In this document: piece after piece, positions 10,857 through 21,297 of the stretch
How positions within the stretch are numbered: position 1 is the first letter of the stretch
How the letters are laid out: the number at the start of each line of letters is the position of its first letter
NCBI GenBank assembly: GCA_030686995.1
Contig: CM060702.1
Location: 63,552,440-63,616,439, forward strand
Direction: 5' to 3'
DNA: 64,000 bases
From: Artemisia argyi
Lineage: Eukaryota; Streptophyta; Magnoliopsida; Asterales; Asteraceae
The notes under the pieces: generated by a model
Database searches by the model: none
What the model was told of the DNA's origin: nothing
What the model saw: only the letters and a program-made list of their open reading frames with translations
Program-made: the position numbers and the translations under genes

Positions 10857-12492
10857 AAATTTGATCGGTCCCGAATGGTCAACCTAATTGACCAGGTGAT
10901 GGTCAACCAAGTTAAACGTCTAAAACCAATTCTCTGTGGAAGTATAGGGTTTCCCCGGGTCGTTATGTCCCGACGAGGTGTGGATGGTATAAAAAACGGG
11001 GTTTGTGATCGGGTGAATTTGGACAGGAAAAGGTATATAAGGGTTTGAATGATTACACTAAGGAATGAGGAATGAAAATAACTTAGAAATACTATATTAA
11101 CATTTACTGATAATCAGATACACTAAAAACGTGAGCTAAGTCTAAAACGCGTTCGTTTGATTTAAAATTACGTAGACGTACGAAATAAAACGCGAGTTTT
11201 GTAGAAATAAAATACCTACGAATATGAAAATTACATTTTTACAATCCTAATAATAAAAGAAAATTTTTAGAAAAAGAAAAATAATTTTTACACTATTTAA
11301 TTAATTACTATTTAATTACTAATTAATAATATTTAAATTACACTAATTATGAAATTAAGCTAGAAAAATGAAAATTTAATTATAAAAATTCTTAAATAAT
11401 ATAAAATTAATTTTAAAACTAAAAATATATTTTTCCTACTTTTTCTCTATTTATTATTAATTAATTACTATTTATTAATTACTTTAAACTAATTAAAATT
11501 AAGAAAAATAGAAAATGAATAGTGAAAATTATGAAAAATTTCCTAAAATTATTTTATGATATATAAAACCTAGGAAAAATATAAAAAAGCACTGTTGTTA
11601 AATAAAAATTAATAAACCTATTTAATTAACTAATATTACTTAATTATTATTAAACTAATATTAATTATAATAAATACTAAATGAAAGGATAAAAATCTGA
11701 AAAAATTCCTACAATTACTTTATTATACTAGGAATTTAATAAAAATATAAAAACATATAAGTCCTTGACAAAAATTTAAAAAGAAAGATTAAAAAGCTAA
11801 ATTATGTTAAATAGAAGCTATCACTAAAAATTAAATTTGGTTTTTTGGAATTTTTCTTTTACAAATCTATTAACCTACTGTAGATAAGGAACTTTTGTGA
11901 AATAAGATTGGCTGAAACTCAAAAATAAGCAAATGGTGAGCTTATGAGTTTGGCAGATTAGGCATTGAGCTTATTAGGACTTATGAAACCTACAAAAGCT
12001 TATAATAAGCTACCAGGAAGGAACCTAGAACAACTAAGGATGAAAACCAGTTAGATGCACTCAATTTAACTTAGAACACAAGGAAAACCATACTGAATAA
12101 GCCAAGGATTCAAAATAAGCAACTCCAAAACCAGATACCAAACAGGCCTGAGAGGGCACTTTGCAGCCCAAAATAAGACATGCTCACAAGCTCTTGAGAC
12201 CAAATGGAGAGTGGATCCAACAAGTCCACCTAGAAGGCTTCTAAATAAGCTAAAGTTCAAGTCCTAAAACCCACTAATAAGCTCAGGACTAGCTTATGAA
12301 TTAGCCCTAGTGAAACAGGTCACTGTGGTGCAGGGCAGGCTTAGCAGGTAGAAATAAGCTAATAAAAGGCAAACTAAAGGAAAAGCTAGGGTCTAAAATC
12401 TGATGAATAGTTAATACAAGCTAGAAAGTATTCCAAGAAAACAAAAATCAAAGATTATGAACAAATGCTTAAACCAAAAAGTGACAAGAAAC

Positions 12493-13026
12493 TGTTAGTG
12501 GATAATTAGGCCCAAAATCTCTAACCCTAAATCTAGCAAGGAAGACAACAGTGTGTGTGGCTATTTGGATTTTTTTGTTTTCTTAAAAAAAATAAAAATA
12601 AAAAAATAAAAAAAATAAAAAAAAGTTATAGTTGTTTTATGTTTGTTTATTAGTCGATTGTTCGTACGAGATTGTTACCCGTTGACTAAAATTGACCGTT
12701 GGTACCAGTCCCTAAAGTCGATCGTTGGTACGGTGTTGTTACCAGTCGACTTAGCCGACCGTTGGTACCAGTCGACTAAAGTCGATCGTTGGTACGGTTT
12801 TGTTACGAGTCGACTAAAGTTATGTTTTTTATTATGTTGATGTTTTCTTTCTTTTCTAGTTTACTACTCCAGTCCGAGCTTTCGCGATTTCGCCGCTCGA
12901 ACTGCGGAGGAGTGTTAGTGGATAATTAGGCCCAAGCCCGGATTGTGGATTTTGGGTATTAGGGTTTCACTATTATATATAGTGGTTATTAATAAAGTTA
13001 AACCTACGGGTTTTCATTATCTTACA
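12493..13026 (+). mobile_element. TRIM-like miniature LTR element
   Basis: The element is 534 bp and flanked by a perfect 5-bp duplication GAAAC (12488-12492 and 13027-13031). The right LTR (12913-13026, 114 bp) runs from TGTTAGTGG to TATCTTACA, is preceded by a purine tract (GCGGAGGAG), and contains a TATATATAG box and AATAAA. The left copy keeps only the first 23 bp (12493-12515), identical to the right LTR. There is no ORF. It does not look like Cassandra: I see no 5S-like promoter boxes. Confidence 0.75.
12655..12828 (+). repeat. Internal tandem repeats of the TRIM-like element
   Basis: About five units alternate between short (about 25 bp) and long (about 37 bp) forms. They are built from palindromic 6-mers: GTCGAC, CGATCG and GGTACC, within a TCGATCGTTGGTACSG consensus. 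Confidence 0.7.
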
Positions 13027-15654
13027 GAAACAAGCTCAGTTAAATACTGATGGTACAGCAGTTAATGGGTCCAAAGAGTGATTTTGAGGGCAAAATGAGC
13101 TATTCTAACAAGCAATTTAGACCAAACCACTTATGGCACTAACAAGCCATCCTATCAGGCTTCTAAATAAGTTAATGGTCAGGCCTAGGGGATTGGCAAA
13201 TTATGCAAGCCTGCTGATGCAAAACATGGCCTAACAGTGAACACATGAGCAAACAAACAACAACAACTTGACAGTTTCACATCCACAAGCTTACACAAGC
13301 TCAAATAAGTTGTTCTAATATCCAAAATAAGCTAATAACAAACACAAGTAATCTAATGAACTAATTGTCAAAATATTTTTACTAAAAACTTGCAAATAAG
13401 CTAAAATGAGGGCTTATGGCTGCAACAGTTAACAAACTTAGAAAAACTACAAAAACAAACTCATATTCAAACAAAAAGCTAACTAAAGCATAGAATAAGC
13501 TAGGCTAAAGGGGGAAATAAGGCTAAAGTTATCTTAGGGGATCTTAAATAAGCTGTTCTAACCTAGGAATCTAAGCTAGATAAGCAGAAAAACAAAAGAA
13601 TAAGCTGAAAACAACAATCAAGCAAATTACAATGACTGAGATCCAAACAGTCCCGTGGCTACTTTGCAGCCCTCTCAAAATCTTATCAAATAAGCTTGAG
13701 AGCTTGGAATGACCCTGGAACCAACTAGCTAAGCAAACTAACTTTTCAAAAAGCCAAATATGATAGCCTAAGGTCTACTGACAAGCTCAAAATGAGCTTG
13801 TGAAAACCAGCCCTTGGACTGATCCAAGTGGTGCAGGGCAGCAGGCTTGGGGTGTTATTTGCAGCCTAGAAATAAGCTTCAAAATGAGAAGTAAAATCTA
13901 AATTAAGCTAAAGTAAATGAGGTTTAAACTACTAGAAGTGTGTGCAAACAATTTTAAAAGTTAATACTATCCTAAGCTTAGCTCAAATTGAAGAAACAGA
14001 AACAACAATTGGAACAGACTTGGTGCTGAACCAGTGGACCTATGAATAGGTCAAAAACGGATAAAATGGGCTTTCAATAGTCAAAGAACATATTGTGCTT
14101 ACTATCTAACCTAAATGGAACTAAAATGAACCAAAAGTGAACAACTAAAAGCATAACACTAAATCTTACCCTATTTTTAAATTGAAAACAGTTGGTGAGA
14201 ACAATAGTTAAACCATTATCTAGGATGCTTGAAAATCTAAAAGAGAGGCAAGACTTGGAATTAAAATTACTTAACTTAGATCAATAAAGCTATTAGAACT
14301 CAGAGAAAAGATAAAAACAATTTTTAAATTAGGGAACAAGCTTGTACCAAACACTATTTTAGTTGTCTAAAAATTTTATAAAAACTTATTCAAAATATGT
14401 AACTATGAGGCTAAGAAGCATTAAGCATATACAAACTATATTAAACCAAATTAGACAGTAATTAACATAAAAATAATCAAAATAAGCAAAAAGGGGTAAG
14501 CAGTTAATAAGAAACTGATAATACAGTAACAATTGATAAAAACTTCTAAACTTTCATTGAATAAAAAAGAGTTACATATTGAGATTGATAACTAAAGTAC
14601 TTAACTAAAACTAATTTTAACACTAATTTCCTACTCTAAGACCTAATGCCAAAATTGGCTTACAAAAGAAACATTTATACTATTGATGATATAAGAAAAA
14701 GGGTCCTCTTCACTTTGTCTTCTTCATGAGGTGTTGCTTGGGGTTAATCCCAATCGTTGGATTTAAGTCTTCATGATCTAAGCCCTTGATTCTGTTTTGG
14801 TATCATTTGTGGGTTGGGGACAAGTGTGTTGGGGTTGACTTGTGAAAAGGTCATGGTAGGGAGGCAAATAGGTGTGTTGGGGAGAGAGGAGGGGGACAAT
14901 TATGTTGGGGGTGGCAGTGATGGTTGGGGGCTGGCTTGTCTGGTGTTTTGTTTTGGCGGGGAAGAAGAAGAAAAAAGGGTGGGGGTTGACTTTTTTGTTT
15001 GACCCCGTGGGTTTTATTAATAAAATTGGGGTGTTGGGTTTATTTGGTTAGTGGGCTAGGATGGGAGTGGGCTTGGGGTAATGGACCAGGGAAAAGGGGT
15101 GGATTTGTTTTGTGTCTAGGATCAGAATAATGCAAAGGGTCCATTTGGTAGTTTAGTATAAGATAACAAGGACCAAAAGTGTGATTAGTTGAAAGTTTAG
15201 GGACCTGTTACACCAACATTCCAAAATATTCATAAAGACAAAACTTGCCACATATCCATAATCAAAGGACCTTAAATGTTATTTTCCAAATTAAAAGTAC
15301 CCAAGGACTGATTTTGTCAATTTCCCAAATTGCAGGGACCAAAAGTGTAATTTTTCCAAAGTTTTCACCTAAGGATTAATTTTGATAATTTTTGACTTCT
15401 AAATGCCTTAGGTTGATTTTCCTTTCAAAACAAATGCTCAGGGACTAGTTTTGTAAATGTTTGAAAGTTGGGGGACTAAAACTGCCAATTGTGTAAACTT
15501 TGTTCATTTTTCATTGTTTTTGCTCATTTTGCATCTGAAACGTATAAAATACAATCCCTGGGATATTTTTAGTATTTTGATGCATTTCTGAGCGTTTTCG
15601 GATGTTTTTGCAGTTTGAATACGATAAAAATGATGAGTGTTTGAGAACTCATCA

Positions 15655-15933
15655 ATCCTCCACACTAAACTATTGCTAGTCCCTAGCAATCTTTTTGGAA
15701 AACTTGATGGATTTGAAACTCTTTACCAAAAGCCATCACTTCTGGAGTAGCCAGATGTAAGAACTATGGTTCACCTGATAACCATGTGATTTTGAGCAAA
15801 TCACCAGCTGTCAACAGATTTGATTAGTCTTTACCAAAAGCCGTTTGCTTCTGGACTAGCCAACTCTTGATGGACAAAGTCAACATCTTGGTGAGCTGAT
15901 TACCAATTATGGATTTTCCACTGCCTTTACCAC
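15655..15933 (-). repeat. Partial second copy of element A internal 3' end
   Basis: These 279 bp are co-linear with 7966-8244 and lie directly outside the 5' LTR of element A. They end at CTTTACCAC, after which the Tekay-type sequence starts four bases before an ATG. This order (internal, LTR, internal, LTR) is expected of a tandem made by LTR recombination that later lost its outer LTR. Confidence 0.85.
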
Positions 15934-15937
15934 TAGG

Positions 15938-16333
15938 ATGGAAATTACCCCTACTCTTTCACCTTCTGTAGTAGTGACGCGTTTGGAGCATCACGAAGAA
16001 CAGATAGACTCACTTCTTCAGATGATTGATTATTCATCATTTTACCATTCGGATACTATCCATAATACCTTACATAACCTTATAGCCAATAGGATAGAGT
16101 TGCAGCAGGGTTTAGCTCAGATACATTCAGATATCTCCGAGACACGCTCTTTCGCGATATCATTGCGAAGAGAGGGACAGAACCGTACTTGGGAAGCCCA
16201 GCTAGCACACCGAAGAGCAGATACATTGGAAAACCTAGTAGGAGATATGCAGATTCAACACCATACCGAGATGCAGGATCTCCGAACTCAGATTTTAGAG
16301 ATGGGAGGACATGTGGACGTACCTAACCATTAG
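15938..16333 (+). CDS. Tekay upstream ORF, coiled-coil-like
   Basis: This is a 131-residue ORF, 350 bp upstream of gag and separated from it by stops. It is rich in Leu, Glu, Gln, His and Arg with heptad-like spacing through residues 15-110, so a coiled coil is likely. From family knowledge, Asteraceae Tekay-type elements often have a similar segment at the N-terminus of the Gag polyprotein; here it is a separate frame. The first codons may be missing, because the element A junction lies at 15933/15934, only four bases before the ATG. Positions 16334-16689 hold no further ORF. Confidence 0.55.
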   Translation: MEITPTLSPSVVVTRLEHHEEQIDSLLQMIDYSSFYHSDTIHNTLHNLIANRIELQQGLAQIHSDISETRSFAISLRREGQNRTWEAQLAHRRADTLENLVGDMQIQHHTEMQDLRTQILEMGGHVDVPNH

Positions 16334-16689
16334 AGGCAGTTAGTATTTGTATTAGTAATGAGGCATCTAAGGCTGCCGCATGTGGCAATTAATAAAGAAT
16401 CTTGTATTGTTTTGTTATGAAAACTCAACTGATCAAGTTATTAATGTTATGTTGTTGGTTATGATATTACTATATACAAATGTTAATTTATGCTTATGGT
16501 TGTTCATGTGTATTAATAATGCATCTAACATATCGGAATAATTATGATTGTTGTATTGAAATAAAAACTACATATGGTGCCCAATTATTGTTAGAACTCA
16601 TAAATATTCATTTCCCTACTTCACAAGATCCTTTAAACAAAGTTATTGTTTAAATTCTAAAGCTATATTTTTGTATTATCAATAGAAAA

Positions 16690-17712
16690 ATGGAGCATGC
16701 AAGTAGCGAAAATTCCAACCCGGAAGTGATCATGACACCTACTGAGGTTCAAAGGATGATCGCTGAGGGTATATCTGCAGCTCGTGAAGCTGACCGTTTG
16801 AATAACATCAATGGAGCAAACCATGAAGCTAATACATCTACTCATCGTAAATGTACTTACAAGGACTTCATGACTTGCAAGCCAACTAATTTCAAAGGAA
16901 TAGAAGGAGTTACAGAAATGGCCCATTGGTTTGAGCATACTGAGACAATCTTCAAGAGGAGCGGTTGTTCTGAAGATAGCAAAGTTACATTTTCTACAGG
17001 AGCTTTTCAAGGAGAAGCACTATCGTGGTGGAATACTACCGCGAATACTATGGGTCAGGATGAAGCTTTCAAACTCTCCTGGAATGAGTTGAAGAATAAA
17101 ATGGTTAAGAAGTATTGTCCCAGGACAGAGATCAGAAAACTAGAGGATGAATTTCATCAGCTAGTAGTAAGGTACAATGATCTGAAGACATACGACAGAA
17201 AGTTTCTGGAGTTGTCGGTGTTATGCCCAACAATAGTACCCGATGTTGAAAAAGCATTGGAGAAATATGTGGAAAGATTGCCACCATCTATTGAAGGGGA
17301 TGTTACCGCATCAAACCCACAGACAGTAGAAGAAGCTATGGGACTTGCACAAAGATTGTTGACCCGAGTGATCAAAAGAGGTTCTACCTCCACGATCAAT
17401 GAGCATAAGAGATGTGCTGACAACCGTGGAAACAACAATAGCAACAACCGCAGCTACAACAACAACTACAGTGGTAACAGAAGCAACAACAACAACAATC
17501 AAAGCAGCAACCGCAACAGAGATCAACAACAGAACCGTAGTAATCATCATCAGCAACAGAATCGTCGACAAGAAGCTACCAGAGCTTATACAGCAGTGCT
17601 TGCAGAAAGTAAAGGTTATGCCGAAACTCTACCCCCATGTAACAAGTGCAACATGCATCATACCGGTCATGTAAGGCTACTTGTGGCAACTGCAGAAGAA
17701 TTGGACACATGA
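16690..17712 (+). pseudogene. Tekay gag (capsid and first knuckle), frameshifted
   Basis: This 340-residue ORF has a typical Ty3/gypsy Gag capsid: a charged N-terminus, then the retrotransposon gag domain at about residues 55-215 (CTYKDFMTCKP start, WW-containing ALSWWNT core), and an Asn/Gln-rich linker at about 245-300. It runs into the first cysteines of a zinc knuckle (CNKCNMHH) and then leaves frame. The remaining knuckles continue in another frame from about 17670. Gag forms the particle that packages element RNA in the cytoplasm. As it stands, the product would end in unrelated residues. Confidence 0.88.
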
Positions 17713-20700
17713 CAAAGGATTGTCGAGCAACTGGAGCCAACACACAGCCGATAGCAATAAAGTGCCATGGTTGTGGTGAAGTTGGACATTACAGAACTCA
17801 CTGTCCGAAGAATGCCAATAATGTTGCCCGAGGAAGAGCATATGTACTCGGTGATGGAAACACAAATCAGAATTCTGATGTTGTTACAGGTACGTTCCTA
17901 TTAAATCAACAAGATGCTAAGATATTATTTGATTCTGGAGCAGATAAAAGTTTTGTGTCTACTTCGTTTGCCGCAATTCTAAATATTACTCCTATAGAAC
18001 TAGATACTATCTATGACATAGAATTAGCATATGGAAATATCCTAAGTACCAATACCCTAATCAAAAATTGCACCTTAACTTTTCTAAGTAAATCTTTCCC
18101 CATCGATCTCATGCCCATCCAATTGGGAAGTTTTGATGTCATCATTGGTATGGATTGGTTATCTAAACACCGTGCCAGAATAATTTGTGATGAGAAAGTC
18201 ATTCAAATTCCACTCAACAGTGAAACCTTAATCATCCAAGGTGATAAACCTAAAACTTCGTTCAATATTATCTCGTACGCCAAGACGATGAAATACATAA
18301 GCAAAGGATGCCATGTATTCCAAATTCAAGTAACAGGAGGAGAAACAAAAGAAAAGAAGAAACAACTTGATGAAGTGCCAGTTGTAAAAGAATTTTCTGA
18401 TGTATTTCCTGAAGACTTGCCTAGAATTCCACCAACCCGTCAAGTAGAATATCGCATCGATTTAGTGCCTGGAGCAGCACCAGTTGCGAAAGCACCATAT
18501 CGATTAGCACCCTCCGAAATGAAAGAATTGTCTGAACAGTTGAAAGAACTATCTGATAAAGGATTCATCCAACCAAGCTCATCCCCTTGGGGAGCACCAA
18601 TCCTATTCGTCAAAAAGAAAGATGGAATGTTCTGAATGTGTATCGATTACAGGGAGTTGAACAAACTCACGGTGAAGAATCGATATCCATTACCAAGGAT
18701 TGATGATATATTTGACCAATTACAAGGATCTGGTGTTTACTCAAAAATCGATCTAAGATAAGGATATCATCAATTAAGAGTCAGGGAAGAAGACATTCCC
18801 AAGACAGCTTTTCGAACACGGTACGGACATTATGAATTTCAAGTAATGCCATTTGGTCTTACCAATGCACCAGCAGTGTTCATGGATTTAATGAACCGAG
18901 TATGCAAGCCATACTTGGATAAATTCGTTATTGTGTTCATTGATGACATCTTAATCTATTCGCGCAATAAAGAAGAGCATGCCGAACACTTAAGGATTAT
19001 TTTGGAGTTACTTAAGAAAGAAAAGTTGTACGCCAAGTTTTCCAAATGTGATTTTTGGATTTCTACCGTTCAATTTTTAGGCCATATCATCAACAACCAA
19101 GTTATCCATGTAGATCCCGCAAAGACAGAAGCAGTTAAAGGTTGGACATCACCCACCGCTCCAACCGAAATTCGTCAATTTTTAGGTCTTGCCGGTTACT
19201 ACCGGAGATTTATAGAAGGTTTCTCAAAGATTGCAAAACCTTTGACGGAACTCACCCAGAAGAACAAGAAGTATATCTGGGAAGAAAAGCAAGAGTCAGC
19301 ATTTCAACTGTTGAAACAGAAGCTTTGTGAAGCACCAATATTAGCATTACCAGAAGGAAATGAGGACTTTGTCGTGTATTGTGACGCATCTCATCATGGT
19401 TTAGGTGCGGTACTAATGCAAAGAGACAAGGTCATAGCTTATGCTTCACGACAGCTAAAGAAGAATGAAGAAAATTATACCACTCATGATCTAGAATTAG
19501 GAGCAGTAGTTTTTGCTCTTAAGATATTGAGACATTACCTATACGGTACAAAGTGTACGGTTTTCACCGATCACAAGAGTCTTCAACATATACTGGATCA
19601 GAAGGAGCTGAACATGAGACAATGAAGATGGTTAGAATTACTCAACGACTACGACTGTGAAATTCGTTACCACCCTGGTAAAGCGAATGTTGTAGCCGAC
19701 GCGTTGAGCAGAAAAGACAGAATTAAACCTCTTAGAGTTTGATCTCTAGGGATGACAATTCATTCACCACTTCCAGCTCAAATCATCAAAGCTCAAACAG
19801 AAGCTCTCCAAGAAGAAAATCGGCAATATGAGAAAATTGACAGGAGGTCAAACCATGAAGATCAGGTTGACAGAATGCCAAATAATGAAAAAGAATTTGT
19901 GAGAAGAAATGATGGAATGTTATGTTTTAAGGAAAGATATTGGATTACTCTCTTTGGAGGTATTCGAGACCTTATCATGCATGAATCTCATAAATCCAAA
20001 TACTCTATTCATCCCTGTTCCAATAAGATGTATCAAGATCTTAAGAAGAATTATTGGTGGCCAAATATGAAAGCTGATATCGCAGAGTATGTTGGTAAAT
20101 GTTTAACATGTGCTAGAGTAAAGGCAGAGACTCAGAAACCACCAGGATTACTCGTGCAACCAGAAATTCCGGTCTGGAAATGGGAACGAATCACCATGGA
20201 TTTTATTACCAAATTGCCAAGGACTTCGACCGGATTAGACACAATCTGGGTTATCATCGATCGATTAACCAAGTCTGCACATTTTCTACCTATCAAGGAG
20301 ACTAACGAGATGGAAACACTCGCTCAGTTGTATTTTAAGGAAATTGTGATTAGAATGGAGTTCCGATATCTATTATTTCTGATAGAGATAGCCGATTCAC
20401 CTCAAGATTTTGGGAATCTCTACAGAAATCTCTTGGTACTCGTTGAGATATGAGCACCGCTTATCATCCGCAAACCGATGGACAAAGTGAAAGAACAATC
20501 CAAACCTTGGAAGATATGCTCCGAGCATGTGTAATTGATTTCAGAAAAGGTTGGGATAAACACTTGCCATTAGTTGAATTCTCTTACAATAACAGCTATC
20601 ATGCCAGCATAAAGGCTGCACCTTTTGAGGCACTTAACGGAAGGAAGTGCAGATCACCAGTCTGTTGGACAGAAGTTGGTGATATGCAACTCACCGGACC

Positions 20701-21236
20701 AGAGCTAATACATGACACGACCGAGAAGATATTCCAAATCAAGCAACGCTTGCAAGCTGCTCGTGACAGATAGAAGAGTTATGTTGATGTTAGGAGAAAG
20801 CCTATGGAATTTCAAGTAGGAGACAGAGTCATGTTGAAAGTTCTCCCTGGAAGGGAATGATCCGTTTTGGAAGACGTGGAAAGTTAAATCCAAGGTACAT
20901 TGGACCTTTCAAATTCTGGAGAGAATTGGTGCAGTTGCTTATATGTTAGAACTTCCGAAAGAACTCAGTAGGGTACATCCTACGTTTCACGTATCACAAC
21001 TCAAGAAATGTTTGTCTGACGAAACTCTCGTCATTCCAATAAAGGAGATTAGATTGGATGACAAACTAGTGTTCACAGAAGAGCCTGTGGAAATAATGGA
21101 TACAGAAATAAAACAACTCAAACAGAATCGTATCCCCATTGTAAAGGTTAGATGGGACTCAAAGCGAGGACCAACTTACACATGGGAAAGACAAGATAGA
21201 TTCCGTGAGAAATATCCACATTTATTTTCATAGAAC
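17646..21236 (+). pseudogene. Tekay pol (protease, RT, RNase H, integrase, chromodomain), disrupted
   Basis: Domains appear in canonical chromovirus order. Two zinc knuckles (C-x2-C-x4-H-x4-C) lie at about 17682-17805. A protease with DSGA is near 17930. RT runs from about 18520 to 19200, with the FIDD catalytic box near 18940. RNase H lies at about 19370-19620. Integrase lies at about 19990-20770 with a zinc-binding region and the TMDF core. A basic tail and chromodomain-like segment end at 21233 in HLFS. One frame runs 17646-20453 but is cut by stops at 18633, 18759, 19623 and 19740. The integrase core then shifts frame in the 20340-20450 stretch, and further shifts or stops follow at 20771 and 20858 and before 20943. 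Chromodomains are thought to guide insertion into heterochromatin. No intact enzyme remains. Confidence 0.92.
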
Positions 21237-21297
21237 ACACTTGTTAGATTTCTTAAAATCGAATTTCGGGACGAAATTCAGAATGACAAGTGGGTAC

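Larger units (their letters stand above)
10862..15654 (-). repeat. 5' LTR of element A, full length, with nested TRIM-like element
   Basis: The LTR is 4793 bp. Removing the 534-bp nested element and its 5-bp duplication leaves about 4254 bp, close to the 4235-bp LTR of element B. It is rich in AAGCTTAT-type palindromes between about 11900 and 14000. The ORF at 14814-15002 is a duplicate of 7125-7313 in the other LTR, not a gene. Confidence 0.9.
5583..15933 (-). mobile_element. Non-autonomous Athila-related element A with a 279-bp partial tandem tail
   Basis: Read on the minus strand, the 5' LTR is 15654-10862, an Asp-type primer site follows at 10856-10840, one long ORF lies at 10565-8772, purine tracts follow, and the 3' LTR is 7965-5583. 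LTR ends are TGATGAGTG and CCGATCA. No reverse transcriptase or integrase is present. LTR ends and PBS match those of Athila element B (40060-44294), so A is likely mobilised by B-like elements. Outside the 5' LTR, 15655-15933 repeats the element's own internal 3' end (7966-8244), so the insertion is a broken tandem. No target duplication is visible: CATAC at 5578-5582 has no partner at 15934. Confidence 0.88.

Noticed and set aside
12493..13026. Cassandra-type TRIM
   Set aside because: No 5S rRNA-like promoter boxes could be seen, and the LTR is only 114 bp.
12098..14514. Possible separate transposon inside the element A LTR
   Set aside because: No terminal repeats at its edges; ACTGA at both ends is better read as deletion microhomology in the other LTR, and the B LTR has the same full length.
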